Shown here: in pieces, positions 54,113 to 64,000 of the stretch
How positions within the stretch are numbered: position 1 is the first letter of the stretch
Layout of the letters: the number at the start of each line of letters is the position of its first letter
Source of the DNA: Basidiobolus meristosporus CBS 931.73
Lineage: Eukaryota; Basidiobolomycota; Basidiobolomycetes; Basidiobolales; Basidiobolaceae
DNA length: 64,000 bases
Direction: 5' to 3'
Assembly (NCBI GenBank): GCA_002104905.1
Contig: MCFE01000122.1
Location: 97,639 to 161,638 of the forward strand
Position numbers and translations under genes: made by a program
Notes under the pieces: model-generated
Seen by the model: only the letters and a program-made list of their open reading frames with translations
The model's database searches: none
What the model was told of the DNA's origin: nothing

Positions 54113-55700
54113 ATGTCGGTTTGTATCATATGCACCGAATCCCTGGCTACCAAGCCTACCGACAATCCCAATGTCCCCGGTAAACACCAGGCTCCCGTCT
54201 CCGTGACAGTGTGTAAGTCTTCTTCGGTTTACCACAAAGCTCGTGCTCCACGCTAATGCCCAACCTTGCGTCGGGTTCCCTTCGTACTAGGTGGCCACCT
54301 GTTCCACACCATTTGGTAACCAGCAATCTAGCTCCATCCCCTTGCTCGGGAACTAATCTGTTTTGTAGTATTCTCCATTGGTACCAAACGCTGGACAACA
54401 AACGGCAAGTCCGAACCAACCATTCACTGGTCTCTTGCCCCATATGCAAGCAGGACCAGCAGAAACGTGACCTGCGTGGGATCTATTGCAATTTCGAGTC
54501 CGCCATAGATATAGAGACCCTGTCGGAGGACCAGATACATGTATTGCGTTCGGTAGCTTTTTCCTCTGGTGTCGCTTTCTCGCACTCACCTCTGTCTACC
54601 CATAGGAGCGCATGATCGCTTTGGAACAAAAGGTCCAGCGAAGTGAGGAGGTCAACGACCTGCTAAAGGCCAGGTTAGCCACTTGCGAGAAGGAGTTGCT
54701 GGACATGGAGGAGATCACGTTGAAGGGGCTGAAGGACTCCTTGGAGAAATCCAAAGGGCAGCTCGAGCAGGCGAAAAAGCAGAATCTAGAGTTGAAACAG
54801 AGGATCTCCAAGTACCAGAGGATCCAAAGGTGGGTGGACCCGAATGAGGATCCAAGGCACCTCATTAAACCGCTTCGGCTTTCCTTAGAATCCTGGAGTT
54901 GGAAAATAAAGAAAAAGAGCCCGAGGGCGTCGAGTTCTTGATGAACTACGAGAACATGTCCAGGCAACAGCTGACCGAGGCGTTCTTCGCCCTGTATCAG
55001 GTGCAGCGGAACGGAATCAAGTAAGTCGCCTCTGATCACGCGACCACGCCATCCGTCGATCTGACCCTCTCTGCACAGACAATTGAAGCATGTGGAGCAG
55101 TTCCAGGAGAAGGAGTGTCGTAAACTCCACGCAGAAATAGAAGAGCAGAAGAAGCTGCGAGCAATGAAGGAGGACCGCATCAAAACCCTGGAAAACTGGC
55201 TCAAGAATCTACAGACAAAGGTGAGAGAGCCCACCGCCGCAACTAATCCGACGCTAACCGCCCTTTACCAGTACAAAAAACTGCAAACAAGCGAGCCCGA
55301 GGAGAAACGAAGCATTGTGTCTCGCAGGTTAGGCCGTCCGAATGAGAGCTGTGGACAACGCACATACTAAACCATCGTAACGCAGTAAGCCGCGAACTGC
55401 CTCTTTTAACAAACAGCTGGGCGGATTCCAGCCCATGGATCAATTGTCGAGGCAGCCCCGAGCTGTCAACGAACCAGGTGCTTCCAAGACTCCATGAAAT
55501 CCATCCTAACGATTGCTGACTGACCTCTCTCTCAAGTCAATCCCTCCAAACCACCGTTGCCGCCCGAAAAGCCCACCTCAGGCTCGGACCGAAGTAGCTC
55601 GGAGCCAGAGCTGCCAGGATTGCGGCTAGCTTTGCCGGCCGTCCAACCGCCTCCGATTCCGAAACGGGTAAGGCTCAATTTCGAGGGTGACCATGACTGA
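54113..55700 (+). CDS. RING-H2/coiled-coil protein, TRAIP-like E3 ubiquitin ligase
   Basis: Nine exons: 54113-54212, 54291-54315, 54369-54552, 54606-54829, 54889-55020, 55079-55220, 55272-55327, 55386-55477, 55537-55700, giving 372 residues. Exon 2 (25 nt) supplies the middle of the RING. Ligands form a complete RING-H2: Cys4, Cys7, Cys34, His36, His39, Cys42, Cys65, Cys68 (CIIC, CGHLFHTIC, CPIC). Residues ~110-260 are a long Glu/Lys/Gln coiled coil. The tail is Pro/Ser-rich and ends RVRLNFEGDHD. The order RING then coiled coil resembles TRAIP, which ubiquitinates stalled replication forks, but I see no clear PIP box. Other RING-coiled-coil ligases remain possible. A donor at AAACGG|GTAAGG could extend the gene. 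Confidence 0.78.
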
Positions 55701-55841
55701 TCTGCGATGCTAATGGTTCCCGAAGACATCGTTCCTGCAGTACGATGGTATGGGTGGCAGGAAACGAAAAAACCCCTTTTCTAAATAGCGAAGCAATAAA
55801 TTGTATTGATAAATTGCATTTTTACTTTTATTTCTCTTTGT

Positions 55842-57272
55842 CTAGGCGGTAGAACGACCACTGGCCCGGACCACCTCGGTGACATTGCGGGAGTATCTGT
55901 GGACGGCATCGGCGATACTCTTGGCATTGATCAGGAAGGCCTTGGTGTTCAGGTTCTTGTTGGTGTCGCAGCCAAGATGATAGCACCAGTCCAACTGCTT
56001 ACCAACCACTCCCCCGAAGATCTTCTTCTCCGCCTCGGTCTTGATGCCACTGGCGCCGGTGATCAATCCACCGGAGGGAATCCCCGCTGCGGCGAATGGG
56101 CCAATGTCGGAGCCGGAGTAAGGGAAGGGAACGCTCTGGTAGGGGATCTTCTTGTACTTGAAATCAGCCTCGAAGTCCCTGGTGATCACCTCGGAACCGG
56201 CCGGGCTTGGCCCTCCGTCGGCGTTTTGGTTGTAAATCCGAAGAATGTAATTGGGACTGGCGATCATATCGAAGTTAAGCATCAGCGCGATCTTCTTACG
56301 TTCCTGCGCGTTCAGAGAGTTGACGTAGGCATAGGAGCCGAGCAGACCGTACTCCTCGGCTGAGAACCAACCGAATCGCACCTTGTTCTTGGGGTTGAAC
56401 TTGCGGCCCAGGTTGGTGGCAACCTCCAACAACGCGGCGGAGCCAGACCCATTGTCATTGATGCCTGGTCCAGCCCACACCGAGTCACTGTGTGCACCCA
56501 GGAAGACAACGTGGTTTGGATCACCACCCTTGGTTTCAGCGATGATATTGTGGGTGGTACGGTTCTCGACCTTCTCGATGATGGTTAGGTCTAGCTTGAG
56601 TGGCCCTTGCTGAAGCAACTCAACCAACTTCACCCCAGATGCCTTGCTGAGTCCGCCTGTCACCAGGGTTGAGGTTTCAGTAAGACCAAGGCGGCCACGG
56701 TATTCCTGATCGGCGTCGTTGTACACCAGGGCCGCCACTGCGCCAGCCTTGGCTGCGTTGAGGGACTTCAGGTTGGCTGAGCACTCCCCGCGAGAGATAA
56801 GCGCGATCTTCCCCTTGACATCGGTCCCCTGGAAATCTTCAGCCTCGCATCCGTAGGAAACGTTGGTGCCTACCTTGTTAGGGATGTGGACTACCTCAGC
56901 CTTCAATCCTTCCTTTGGAGTTGATTTGGTGTAAGCCAAGCCGAAGACCGGGAAGGTCAATTCCACCCCTTTGACGGTGGTGGATGCCTTGGCGTAGATG
57001 GTTTCGGAATAGGTTGCGACGAAGGGGTGACGATAAACATGCAGCCCGGCGTGTTTGAGCCTCTTCTCGAGATAGCTCAACGTCAGCTTGTGGCCCGGAG
57101 TGGTGAAAACTCTGGTTCCCTTATAAGCCTTGGAAAAGCGCTCGAAATTCTGGGTGTGGCGTAGAAGCCCCTTGGTGGTGATCTTACGTTGAAGCCATTC
57201 AGATTCTTGCTTGGCGTCGGCCACAGCGGTCAAAGCCAAGGCCAAGAGAGTCAAGGTAACTTTAAATTGCAT
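55842..57272 (-). CDS. vacuolar aminopeptidase Y-like M28 zinc peptidase with PA domain
   Basis: A single exon of 476 residues. Signal peptide MQFKVTLTLLALALTAVADA; propeptide-like part; a PA (protease-associated) insert around residues 120-235 (GKIALISRGECSANLKSLNAAKAGAVAALVYND split over the block). The M28 catalytic core follows with metal ligands His261 (GAHSDSV), Asp273 (NDNGSG), catalytic Glu306-Glu307 (SAEEYG), Asp335 (LNFDMI) and His432 (CYHLGC). It lies in the secretory path or vacuole and removes N-terminal residues from peptides. Length and layout match fungal APE3-type enzymes. The intronless state contrasts with its neighbours. The ORF is complete and all ligands are present, so it should be active. 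Confidence 0.94.
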   Translation of the reverse strand: MQFKVTLTLLALALTAVADAKQESEWLQRKITTKGLLRHTQNFERFSKAYKGTRVFTTPGHKLTLSYLEKRLKHAGLHVYRHPFVATYSETIYAKASTTVKGVELTFPVFGLAYTKSTPKEGLKAEVVHIPNKVGTNVSYGCEAEDFQGTDVKGKIALISRGECSANLKSLNAAKAGAVAALVYNDADQEYRGRLGLTETSTLVTGGLSKASGVKLVELLQQGPLKLDLTIIEKVENRTTHNIIAETKGGDPNHVVFLGAHSDSVWAGPGINDNGSGSAALLEVATNLGRKFNPKNKVRFGWFSAEEYGLLGSYAYVNSLNAQERKKIALMLNFDMIASPNYILRIYNQNADGGPSPAGSEVITRDFEADFKYKKIPYQSVPFPYSGSDIGPFAAAGIPSGGLITGASGIKTEAEKKIFGGVVGKQLDWCYHLGCDTNKNLNTKAFLINAKSIADAVHRYSRNVTEVVRASGRSTA

Positions 57273-57491
57273 GTTTGGTTAGTGGACACCACCTCACCAT
57301 GGCTGGGTATATATATATCTAACGATTCGACTCATTCTACGCAAGAATCAACTCATTTCCCATTTCAAGCGATATGGTACAACGGTGTACCTGGAGGAAT
57401 ACCAATCGCTACGTAAGGTGAAGGATGCTCTCATACTCTGGGCTATTTAGCAATGCAGATCTGAGCTCGTTTATGGTGGGAATTCGGTCAG

Positions 57492-57527
57492 CCTGTACAC
57501 CCACCTGTACACCCACCTGTACACCCA
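57492..57527. repeat. 12-bp tandem repeat, 3 copies
   Basis: CCTGTACACCCA is present three times in perfect tandem. Confidence 0.85.
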
Positions 57528-57751
57528 CCATTCCAAGAAATCATGCAAAGCCCAGGTTACTGGAAAGCCATCCATCTCTATTTGTGCCTACCTGCGATGT
57601 GATTGGTGGAAACTTGGGCAACTGGGAGATCAGACGAATTGCTCTCAATGATGGAACCATTTAAACGCAGTGGTAACCAGTGGGATGCTGCCAAATAATA
57701 CAGTGCCATAAAAATATCGTTCTTTGTACAAACCATACTATTCCTTTCTAT

Positions 57752-57832
57752 CCTTATCAATCTATTGTGGTCTTCCTTCCTTATCAATCTATTGTGGTCT
57801 TCCTTCCTTATCAATCTATTGTGGTCTTCCTT
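57752..57832. repeat. 27-bp tandem repeat, 3 perfect copies
   Basis: The unit starts CCTTATCAATCTATTGTGG and ends TCTTCCTT. Copies start at 57752, 57779 and 57806 with no mismatch by eye. Confidence 0.9.
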
Positions 57833-58095
57833 CCCTATTGAAGATAAAATCCATTAGGGAGTAAGTCTTGATTGTGAGATTCCAGCAAGTAAATAGTTAT
57901 GGATACACTCAGCCCAGCCATGCCCTTTGCAAAAAGTGAGGTTTTCTTAGAGCAAGTGTTGCAATAAGCGCAGTTTTCCTTCAGGGGGAGGGTAGCAATG
58001 ACCAACCAGTGAAATATTTATTTCTGGAACTCAGATCAATTCACCAAGTGCCATATAGGTAACTATCACAAGTTAACAATGAGAAGGGTTATTAT

Positions 58096-58428
58096 CGTTG
58101 TAAAAATTTGTAATCCCACCTAAATACTCACCTAACTTAGTCACTTAGATCATTACCTTCCAATCCTAGGGAATACTGACCAAATTCCTTGTTGGATTTA
58201 CTTAGAATATTTACCCAGAACATGAAAATTAGTTGAGTTGTCCAAACAGCCCCAAACCTTGCACACATGTTCTTGGGACCTTCCTTAAGCTATTCTACAT
58301 GTTTGTAATGCCAAGATCATGTAAAAGTATAAATACTACTTTTACATTCAAAAAATCATTAAGTGAAAACCATGATAATCTACTTGCTTCTCCCAATCAC
58401 TTCCAATATCTCCAAGACTCTGACAACA
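58096..58428 (+). repeat. copia LTR (5') of a truncated element
   Basis: It starts TTGTAAAAATTTGTAATCCC and ends TCCAAGACTCTGACAACA, matching the copia LTRs in the first region, and is followed by GTTATGAGCCCC. It carries a few short indels relative to the 10327 copy. Confidence 0.8.
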
Positions 58429-59946
58429 AGTTATGAGCCCCAAGCTGTCACTCTCTGCAGTGTCTACTACTGCTATCACTGGAATTTTCTGTCTGCTGAA
58501 AAGTTGGATGGATCTAACTAGCCAAGTGTGGAAGGTGAAGATGAAGATGCTGCTACAAGAGAGAGGCCTTTGGGATATTGTCATGGGAAAAGAATGCCCT
58601 TCTAAATATGTTGGAGAGGAAGCCTTAAACAATTGGAAGAAAGAACAAAGTGTCTTCAACTGCATTTGCCTTAATGCCAAAGACAAATTGCTAATTCAAT
58701 GCTCAAGTGCAAAAACAGCAAAGAATGCCTGGAAGGCATTAGAAGACACCTACCAGTCATGTTCAGCTGCCAAGAAAGTGTATCTCAGACAAGAATTCTT
58801 TACTACAAAGATGCTATCAGCAGAAGAAATGAAAAATCTAATTAACAGAATTACCCTGCTGGTGGATGAGATGGAACCTGTGGGCATACCAACTACTGAT
58901 GAGGATGTGATAGTAACCATCCTGAATAGCCTGACAGACATGTTTCAGGGCCTTGTATCAGCCCTAGAGTCCAGAACTGAAGATTTAACCTTAAATTATG
59001 TATATGAAAGGCTCCTGGATGAAGAATTAAGAAAATTCAAGCACCAATAAAAAGGAAGAAGAAAATGCTTTAATAAGCAATGATAACCAACAAAGAAGAT
59101 ACCCAAGACCTTTCAAAGGCAATAGCAACCTGTTTTGTAACTACTGCAAAAGGAAATGACACACATCAGACTGGTGTCTCAAAAAGAGAGCTGATCAGCA
59201 AAGGAAGCCTGAATATGAAAATGCTGCAACAACTCAAGATAGACTATTCAGATCTGTACTAAATTTGACCACAAACAAGGATTCTTAGACATTGCATATT
59301 GACTCTGGAGCATCTCAGCACTTTACACACCAAAAAGAACTTTTTACCCAATATCAAGAAATTCCAATTAAGAAGGTTTTGATGGGTGACAAAAGAACAC
59401 TTGATGCAGTGGGAGAAGGAACTATCCAAGTAAGCCTCAGATGCAGTGAAGGATGCCATACATTGACCTTTAAAGAAGTACTCTATGTACCAGAAATAGC
59501 TAAGAACCTACTATCTGTAAGCTAGGCCACAGCAGATGGACCCAGTTTCAGCTTTGACAATTCCGGATGCATGATCACTGATCAAAATGGTGCTCATATT
59601 GCTTAGGGTATCAGATATCAGAATATATACAAGTTGACTTATATTCTGTCATATGTGGAAGCCAATACAAGTAACCTAAATGAAGAAACCAATGCTTTGG
59701 CACAGGAGATTTGAGCACATCAATTTCAATTATTTGCACATGATGATCAAAGATCAGCTAATATCTGGAGTAAAAATTGATCCCCCATCTAATTTGGAGC
59801 ACTGTGAAGCCTGCATATATGGGAAACAAACCAGACAACTGTTCAAAAGCTCTGGGTTAATCAATACCAAGAAAAAGTATATCTAGTTCACTCAGATCTG
59901 TGTGGACCAATGCAAAATTTATCCTTAGGTGGGATGAAGTATTTAA
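58429..59946 (+). pseudogene. truncated copia gag-protease-integrase start
   Basis: Gag begins near 58455 (STTAITGIF) and runs well preserved through ERGLWDIVMGKE, LEDTYQSCSAAKKVYLRQEF and LTLNYVYERLLDEELRKF to a frameshift at 59045. A zinc-knuckle region follows with mutated cysteines. Protease starts at 59292 (HIDSGASQHFTHQ) and an integrase start includes HRRFEHINFNYL and EACIYGKQ. It ends at about 59946 inside the integrase (MKYLI), where unrelated sequence begins. RT and the 3' LTR are missing. Gag also ends with a TAA (59260) next to the protease frame, as in the 10327 copy. Confidence 0.8.
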
Positions 59947-60237
59947 TCATGAGGTTATAGTTGGGATTAGGGTTCTGGTGCTTTGTTGGGATAATGAGTA
60001 TTGTAATGGAACACACATGCTAAAGGAGCAAATACTGGCTGATGTAAAGCCTGTGTAAGCAAGAGGGATAGTTGGGAGTACTCAGAGTGTGACAAATATG
60101 TCAAAGTGGTTTGATCATTAAAGGGCTAGGCAATCTCATAGCAGCTGGTAATCACTTGTGGTAGTGGTATAGATATTCCAAGGCAGAAGCTTAAGTCTAA
60201 ATGCAGCTATTATGCAATGTAATCTTCTGACCAAAGC
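59947..60237. other. junction region between copia fragment and LINE fragment
   Basis: No gene seen. It begins GGTTATAGTTGGGATTAGGGTTC, a TTAGGG-containing stretch, and may be the 3' end of the minus-strand LINE fragment. Confidence 0.4.
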
Positions 60238-61550
60238 TCACTGAGTATGAATCTGGATGAGTGCATCAGTATCCTTGAATTTAAAGCATCTTTCAGCATG
60301 AGAATAGCATATTGGGCACTTGGAGCCAAGACACAACATATTCATCCTCCATCTGATAGCCTGGAGTAAATAGAAGGTGCTCTTCAGGTAAAATGACACA
60401 TCAGCACCACATGTGGGAAGGGGGGTAGCAAGAGAGGTAAGAATCATTTGCAAACAATATTGATAAGGGGAATGTAATAAGGAATGATACACATCAAAAA
60501 GGGAGTGTGCTGCCTCAGATAATGCTGCCAAAGGTCTGTCAAGTACTCCAGGTAGGCCAGCTTGGGTTTTTCTGACTGCAGAATATAATGAGCAAACTAC
60601 TTGACTTCAGGATCTCCAAATAAGGTTCTTCATCAGGAGACAGGTGTAGTGTGGTGTGTTATCTTCCAGGCCTTGATCAGTGGGTTGTTGCAGTGGTGAA
60701 GTCTGAGATATAATCTAGTTCTAAGGTGGAGAAGTCTGATCTTATGGGGCATAAGCCCAAAAGCACCAAGAATAGCATGTCTGTAGGGGCATTCAGGCAG
60801 ATGAGGCACCAAGGAGGTAATGCACCACACTGCAAACTTGTCAAGCTTAGTGCAGTCTCTAGAAGTAAGAGAGAGAAGTGGTAAGCCAAATTCCAGGACA
60901 GGAAAGACAAACTGCTTGAGTAGAAGGAGGCAGCTGGGAGCTGAAGTTGTAGGAGGAGTAACAGCCAGTAGCTTGTGGAGTGCCTGTCTTGCCAGGATAA
61001 TTCTCTTCTTCAGGTGTGCTCCAGAGTCTAGTCCAGTAGGAAGGAAAGGAAAGCCAAGATATGTAGCAGAAACCTGAGCAGGTAGAGTGGAGTTCTCCAA
61101 GTTGATGGGAGAGCCCAAAGGTACTGTCTTTGCAATGGAAAGCTGGAGATTATTCTTCTGCAGATACTGGTGGATGGTCTGGGAGTCTTGTTGCACATTG
61201 GAGGAGGATATTCTGATGTCATCAGCAAAGAGAGTAACCAGGCAGTCAGCTGAGAGTCTTGGGAAATCACTCAGGAAGATGGCAAACAGTATAGGACCAA
61301 GCACAGAGCCTTGAACCACTCCATTAGGAACTGAGAACACAGCTGATTGCTCACTTGGGTGCAGAATTCTTGCTTGTGGATCCAGAAACAGAGACCTGAC
61401 AAGGAGGGTGAGAGAGGTACTGGAGAAGCATTGCAACTTGGACCAAAGCAGATTTCTGTCAACTGAATCAAAGGCCTTAGTAATATCAAACAGAACAGAG
61501 GGATACTTGCACTGGAGAGAGTGATCTTGGCTAAGTATGACTGCATATTC
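60238..61550 (-). pseudogene. 5'-truncated LINE (non-LTR) reverse transcriptase
   Basis: The minus-strand frame opens at about 61550 without a start codon and contains RT motif A (LFDITKAFDSVDRNLLW), motif B-like PNGVVQGSVLGPILFAIFL and motif C (LFADDI), then the thumb region (GFPFLPTGLDSGAHLKKRI). It stops at 60633 after a final region (ILGAFGLMPHKIRLLHL). A second frame (60531-60238) holds a C-terminal CPICYSHAERCF element typical of LINE tails. 5' truncation is the usual outcome of target-primed insertion. The YADD-type box reads FADD. The fragment cannot move by itself. Confidence 0.8.
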
Positions 61551-62190
61551 CTACTTAGGGTTAGGGTGTAGGTGTTATAGTAAGGGCTAGGAAAAGGTTA
61601 GAAGAGCAGGGGGTCTGGGGGACGCAGTCCCCTAGAGAATAAAAAAGCAGGGGGTTTGGGGGATGCAATCCCCCATACTGCTCCCATACTCTTTAAATTC
61701 ACGTTGGGTTACTTTTCTCTCATTCTTGGTTCTGGTCCCTTAGGGTTAGAATTCCTCCTCCTAACCCTTATCACCCTAACCATAGATATTTTTACCCTAC
61801 AATTGGCACATTGTCTGCTCATATAGTGGGCATGTCTGGGCCAATATTTGTCTCCCTATACTGTCCATATGCTCTGTATAAGTCTTGATGACTATTTAAT
61901 TAATAAATTGTTACTTTTAATGTATATCTAATAATTAATGGGATTCATCCCAATCTGGCCACAATCCCATATTTTGATAAGCTTTGGGCACCATAAATTG
62001 CGCGGCCCTAATATGATAAAAAAATTCATGGCCAATACAAATTTTCTGTAACCCGATTGCTTTTACCAAATACAAAGTGTATCCCAAAGTTCAATATATA
62101 TTATGGCTATAATAGAAACTTTATTTGACACCATCGCAACTACTACTTATGTTCTATGCGCACATGTATCCCGCGGGAATTGTAAAACTT
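61551..62190. other. non-coding repeat-rich spacer with telomere-like words and G-rich hairpins
   Basis: It contains TTAGGGTTAGGG-like sequence at 61556-61567, two GCAGGGGGT hairpin units (61606-61674), and reverse words CTAACCCTTA...CCCTAACC near 61750-61780. No gene seen. Confidence 0.5.
61606..61674. repeat. two G-rich hairpin units
   Basis: Unit 1 (61606-61632) contains GGGGAC-GCA-GTCCCC. Unit 2 (61647-61674) contains GGGGGAT-GCA-ATCCCCC. The stems pair perfectly and the C-G to T-A change is compensated on both arms. Confidence 0.7.
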
Positions 62191-62976
62191 AGCCACGTGG
62201 TACAAAAGTGCTTTTATTTTTCATCATGATAGTTTTACATGAGTTCCTAACGCACTTTGAAAGAACGCAGTAGCCATACCCCAACAGGTTTTAAGGATGT
62301 CCACTAGCTACATCTACTTGTGTCTAGCAGGAGCCATCAATCATCAGCCGCGCAATACTGAAATGCTTTTATTTTTCATCATGCTAGTTTTGTATGAATC
62401 CCTGACGCACTTTCATAGTGCGCGGTAACCATACCCCAACAGGTTTTAAGGATACACACTTGCTACGTTTACTTGTGTCTAGCGGGAGTTATCAATCATC
62501 AGCCGTGCGGTAATAAAGTGCTTTTATTTTTCATCATGATAGTTTTACATGAGTCCCTAACGCACTTTTATAGTGCGTGGTAACCATACCCCAACAGGTT
62601 TTAAGGATACCCACTTGCTACGTTTACTTGTGTCTAGCAGGAGTTATCAATCATCAGCCGCACGGTAATAAAGTGCTTTTATTTCTCATCATGATAGTTT
62701 TACATGAGTCCTTAACGCACTTTCATAGTGCGCGGTAACCATACCCCAACAGGTTTTAAGGATACCCACTTGCTACGTTTACTTGTGTCTAGCGGGAGTT
62801 ATCAATCATCAGCCGCGCGGTAATAAAGTGCTTTTATTTTTCATCATGATAGTTTTACATGAGTCCCTAACGCACTTTTATAGTGTGCGGTAATCATACC
62901 CCCAGAAAGTAGTGTGGATGCTTACTTTAAACGCTCACTTGTGTATTGTACGGACTATCAACAAACAGCCACGTGG
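62191..62976. repeat. 155-bp satellite, five tandem units, bordered by CACGTG
   Basis: The word CATCATG(A/C)TAG recurs at 62222, 62377, 62532, 62687 and 62842, exactly 155 bp apart each time. Each unit holds CCATACCCC, AACAGGTTTTAAGGAT, ACTTGTGT and, in units 2-4, a perfect hairpin CGCACT-(5)-AGTGCG. AGCCACGTGG stands at both edges (62191-62200, 62967-62976), while internal junctions read AGCCG(C/T)(G/A)CGG. Units 3 and 4 are most alike; the first and last are diverged. Confidence 0.92.
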
Positions 62977-63361
62977 GAATGGAACATCATTGAAAAGCAT
63001 TGCTTTGTTGTTAGCAAGTATTGATGCGCAAATAGTGGTACTATGTGAATTATTGAGTAACTATTTACTCTAGTTGGTTCCAAGATATTCCTAGACAATA
63101 TGCTCAAAATTAATATTAGCATCAATAGCTTGCTCTTTGATCACTAAACCACCGCACCCAATATGCGGTGGCCTTGGTTTTGTCTAGCCGTTGAAGAATG
63201 AAACCAGAGTACAGTCACAAGAGAGGCAAAAGTGAAATGTGATGAAGTAAGTGTATATGAAAGTAATATAAATCTACAGGACAGAAGAGAACAACTAGTA
63301 GTTAAACAGCACTCACTGACACTCCACCGAGTAGAGCACCAACACGGACAATAAACAAGTC
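62977..63361. other. spacer between satellite and small ORF
   Basis: No gene seen. An inverted pair around 63150-63170 (ACCGCACCCAATATGCGGT) could form a short hairpin. Confidence 0.4.
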
Positions 63362-63823
63362 ATGAGGGGAAAGCTTAAGGACCACTACTTGGGGATCAAG
63401 ACCAAAAGAGGAAGCTGCCTCTACCATAGCAGTCCTCGCGCTCCAAAGGAAGACCAAGAGTCTATTATAGACAAAGATTGCGGCGAGAAGAGCAGTACAA
63501 TTACCAGTTCTGGTAGTGGTACCTTTGGAAGTCCCAAATACCTGGAGAAAACTTGGAAAAAATTGGCAGATGACTCAGTTGTCCTGAGGAGAAAACAAAC
63601 CAATGCAATTGAGCAGTTCCGAAACAAACTTCAGCTTAATTCTTCTTTGCCTCACTATAAAGTACTCCAAGTGGCTTATTTGGATTATAAGCGTATGAAG
63701 GAGAATCAGGCAGAGACTGATAAATTAAGTGATAGTCAATTGCATCACTTCTTAGATCAGGTAGAGAAACAGTCGCACAGCCAAGAGACGGAACAAGAAT
63801 TGATGATTACAGAAACCAAATAA
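63362..63823 (+). CDS. unidentified small protein, 153 residues
   Basis: The ATG at 63362 opens a frame with a basic N-terminus (MRGKLKDHYLGIKTKRG), a Ser/Thr/Gly linker, and a helical Lys/Gln/Glu-rich C-terminal half (LEKTWKKLADDSVVLRRKQT, YKVLQVAYLDYKRMKENQAE). An AATAAAATAAAAG poly(A)-like signal follows about 25 bp after the stop. I recognise no family. It lies among repeats, so it may be a transposon gene or a Gag-like remnant rather than a host gene. The frame is intact, which argues against long decay. Confidence 0.45.
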   Translation: MRGKLKDHYLGIKTKRGSCLYHSSPRAPKEDQESIIDKDCGEKSSTITSSGSGTFGSPKYLEKTWKKLADDSVVLRRKQTNAIEQFRNKLQLNSSLPHYKVLQVAYLDYKRMKENQAETDKLSDSQLHHFLDQVEKQSHSQETEQELMITETK

Positions 63824-64000
63824 TTTTGCCAATGTAGTTTTGCATTTTAATAAAATAAAAGGGTGTTAATAAGAACAGAATAAAGTTAACTTATGTGTAC
63901 ATCAAATGATTCAAATACTGGCTAGATGGATGTTACATAGGAGCAAGAAGCTCAGTAACCTCAAAGGAAAGATATGATGAATGGGCCACCGACATCATCC
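63824..64000. other. right edge of window; no feature recognised
   Basis: AT-rich sequence after the poly(A)-like signal; nothing identifiable before the window ends. Confidence 0.4.

Larger units (their letters stand above)
57273..58095. other. intergenic region with two minisatellites; no gene
   Basis: 823 bp. It includes the aminopeptidase promoter with a TATATATAT box near 57309, the 12-bp repeat at 57492-57527 and the 27-bp repeat at 57752-57832. The remainder up to the copia LTR shows nothing recognisable. Confidence 0.5.

Noticed and set aside
62191-62976. CRISPR array
   Set aside because: The period has no unique spacers; whole 155-bp units repeat, so it is a satellite in a eukaryote.

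Overview
This window looks like nuclear DNA of a filamentous or early-diverging (non-Dikarya) fungus; I cannot name the species. The evidence is dense, intron-rich housekeeping genes with 50-100 bp GT-AG introns, fungal versions of RPS0/RPSA, RPL27, twinfilin, MOB4, PP2A-B56 and vacuolar M28 aminopeptidase, together with genes usually lost in Dikarya such as an LMBR1-domain protein, a HEI10/CCNB1IP1 relative and an ALKBH8-like oxygenase. Two retroelement-rich deserts flank the gene island.

Region 1 (1-27.5 kb) is a nested transposon graveyard. It holds the open 5' part of a Ty3/gypsy gag-pol on the minus strand with its LTR, and at least four partial or near-complete copies of a tnp2-type (CACTA-like) DNA transposon with CCCTATG termini. 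It also holds a solo LTR sitting inside a G-rich minisatellite, and several Ty1/copia copies, one of which (10.3-15.0 kb) is inserted head-on into another. The clearest DNA element is 18621-24110. It is bounded by inverted termini, flanked by a 3-bp AGG duplication, and splits the transposase gene of an older copy of its own family. It carries two divergent genes: a tnp2 transposase (one internal stop) and a large coiled-coil/basic protein (three in-frame stops).

Region 2 (27.5-57.3 kb) is a compact gene island of sixteen protein genes. In order these are HEI10-like meiotic RING E3 (-), BUB1/MAD3-like checkpoint protein (+), LMBR1-domain membrane protein (-), twinfilin (+), ALKBH8-like dioxygenase (+), secreted phospholipase A2-like protein (+), MOB4 (-), RPS0/RPSA (+), RPL27 (-), histidine phosphatase (+), monocarboxylate-type MFS transporter (+), TMX-like ER thioredoxin (-), PP2A B56 subunit (-), a 1159-residue secreted glycine-rich repeat protein (-), a RING-H2/coiled-coil protein (+) and a vacuolar M28 aminopeptidase (-). 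Exon structures were worked out by hand from reading frame, splice consensus and family alignment from memory; where I give exon ends, the summed phases are consistent.

Region 3 (57.3-64 kb) returns to repeats: short minisatellites, a truncated copia copy (LTR, gag, protease), a 5'-truncated LINE reverse transcriptase on the minus strand, G-rich hairpin units with a compensatory base change, a 155-bp satellite array of five units with CACGTG borders, and one unidentified small ORF.

The best candidates for something undescribed are the two-gene self-nested transposon family, the BUB-family protein with three ABBA-like motifs but no visible KEN box or kinase, the glycine-rich repeat protein, the secreted PLA2-like protein lacking its calcium aspartate, and the bordered 155-bp satellite.
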